Shown here in pieces: positions 63,472 through 64,000 of a DNA stretch of 64,000 nucleotides. The stretch covers positions 124,001 through 188,000 of the forward strand of contig NZ_JAKILA010000002.1 of the NCBI RefSeq assembly GCF_023283885.1, written 5' to 3'. Made by a program: the position numbers and the translations under genes. Each line of letters opens with the position of its first letter. The stretch's first letter is position 1. Source of the DNA: Shewanella basaltis. Its GTDB lineage: Bacteria > Pseudomonadota > Gammaproteobacteria > Enterobacterales > Shewanellaceae. The notes under the pieces were generated by a model. It searched no databases. It saw only the letters and a program-made list of their open reading frames with translations, and was not told the DNA's origin.

Positions 63472-64000
63472 ATGAAGCATGGAATGCAAAAAATTATAAT
63501 GGTGACACTTGTTGGCTTGTCGGTTAGCGGATGCGTAACCGAGCGCACTTATAGTGGCACCGACACCCCAGTTGCCGAGCGACGGTTTGACAAAGTCGGC
63601 GCAGCACGCGAGCGTATGCAACTTGGGCTAACATACTTAAATCGCGGTAATAGTGAGCAGGCAAAGTATAATTTAAACAAAGCGGTAGAATACGCCCCAG
63701 ACATGAGCGAAGTGCATGTGGCGATGGCTTATTACTATCAAACTGTTGGAGATTTAGACCGCACAGAAGCCTCATACCGCCGGGCTATTGGATTAAGTGA
63801 TGCAACGGGTGATGCTCGCAACAATTTTGGTGTGTTTTTGTGTCAACAGCAAAAATATGCCGAAGCTGAAACAATGTTTCTAGCTGCGATTAACACCCCC
63901 AAATATACTCGTACAGCGTCAAGTTATGAAAATTTAGGTGTGTGCAGTCGTAAAGCGGGTAACAAAGAAAAAGCGCGACAGTATTTTAATATGGCGTTAA
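63472..64000 (+). CDS. pilW: Type IV pilus biogenesis/stability protein PilW (PilF), partial
   Basis: The frame is open from the ATG at 63472 to the window end (176 codons), so the C-terminus is cut. The signal peptide ends in lipobox VSGC. The mature part is TPR: ARERMQLGLTYLNRGNSEQAKYNLNKAVEYAPDM and YRRAIGLSDATGDARNNFGVFLCQQQKYAEAE. PilW/PilF is an outer-membrane lipoprotein that helps the secretin PilQ assemble. A second ATG at 63484 is possible but less likely. The gene order rlmN-pilW supports the call. Confidence 0.93.
   Translation, partial: MKHGMQKIIMVTLVGLSVSGCVTERTYSGTDTPVAERRFDKVGAARERMQLGLTYLNRGNSEQAKYNLNKAVEYAPDMSEVHVAMAYYYQTVGDLDRTEASYRRAIGLSDATGDARNNFGVFLCQQQKYAEAETMFLAAINTPKYTRTASSYENLGVCSRKAGNKEKARQYFNMAL

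Overview
The window is chromosomal DNA of a gamma-proteobacterium, most probably a marine Shewanella. This rests on recognition, not a search: the smpB/ratA-rnfH/bamE and rlmN-pilW gene orders, a TIGR02922-type small protein, a tricorn-like S41 peptidase, TIGR01782-type glycan uptake and a SonM/SonA-like borosin pair all fit that genus. Both edges cut genes (oadB at the left, pilW at the right).

Region by region. 1-5420: the 3' end of oadB, then a leader with a terminator-like hairpin and a nitrate/sulfonate-type ABC importer (binding protein, permease, ATPase) with an outer-membrane porin. 5445-10522: a dicarboxylate/amino-acid symporter, a YqaA-like membrane protein and an M16 lipoprotein protease. 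10867-15552: gshA with a small lipoprotein, a lytic-transglycosylase-like lipoprotein, and purE-purK. 16114-22828: a VWA lipoprotein, ECF sigma factor and membrane-anchored partner in one operon, then a tricorn-like peptidase. 22915-31141: OsmC, a TonB-dependent receptor and a large pullulanase lipoprotein, forming an alpha-glucan uptake and cleavage unit. 31782-36888: FrnE-like oxidoreductase, hpf, a YebC/YeeN protein, a TIGR02922 protein, and a divergent TetR/old-yellow-enzyme pair with three palindromic operators. 37135-39316: an LRR-protein kinase, a ribbon-helix-helix protein and yjdM.

39412-42194 looks like an island beside the tmRNA gene: a 3'-end tmRNA remnant in inverted orientation, tandem repeats, an AT-rich HEPN-domain gene (R-x4-H motif), a hairpin-rich non-coding stretch, then ssrA. 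42266-44364 is smpB, ratA-rnfH and bamE. 44981-47854 is the most striking locus: a split borosin RiPP pair (backbone alpha-N-methyltransferase with the Y-x8-R-x3-Y catalytic spacing, and a 69-residue precursor) followed nine bases later by a periplasmic-TPR diguanylate cyclase. 49417-54299 holds the glyoxylate shunt (aceB-aceA) and an HDOD-GAF protein. 54360-64000 carries an NTF2-like exported protein, mtfA, an orphan ParA with a ribbon-helix-helix-like partner, a DUF3820 protein, a GNAT acetyltransferase, an NrfJ-like periplasmic protein, a 5'-nucleotidase-like protein without a signal peptide, a CNNM/CBS membrane protein, rlmN and pilW.

Three families of short non-autonomous, MITE-like inverted-repeat elements are scattered between genes. 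Family A (about 197 bp, ATTT flanks) is at 6923, 34919, 44560, a degenerate copy at 48459 and a 16-bp end-to-end fusion at 19484. Family B (about 263 bp, TAA flanks) is at 13666, 15781, 31519 and a degenerate copy at 47832. Family C (about 290 bp) is at 31141, with a half copy at 59009. Several sit exactly on the stop codons of neighbouring genes.
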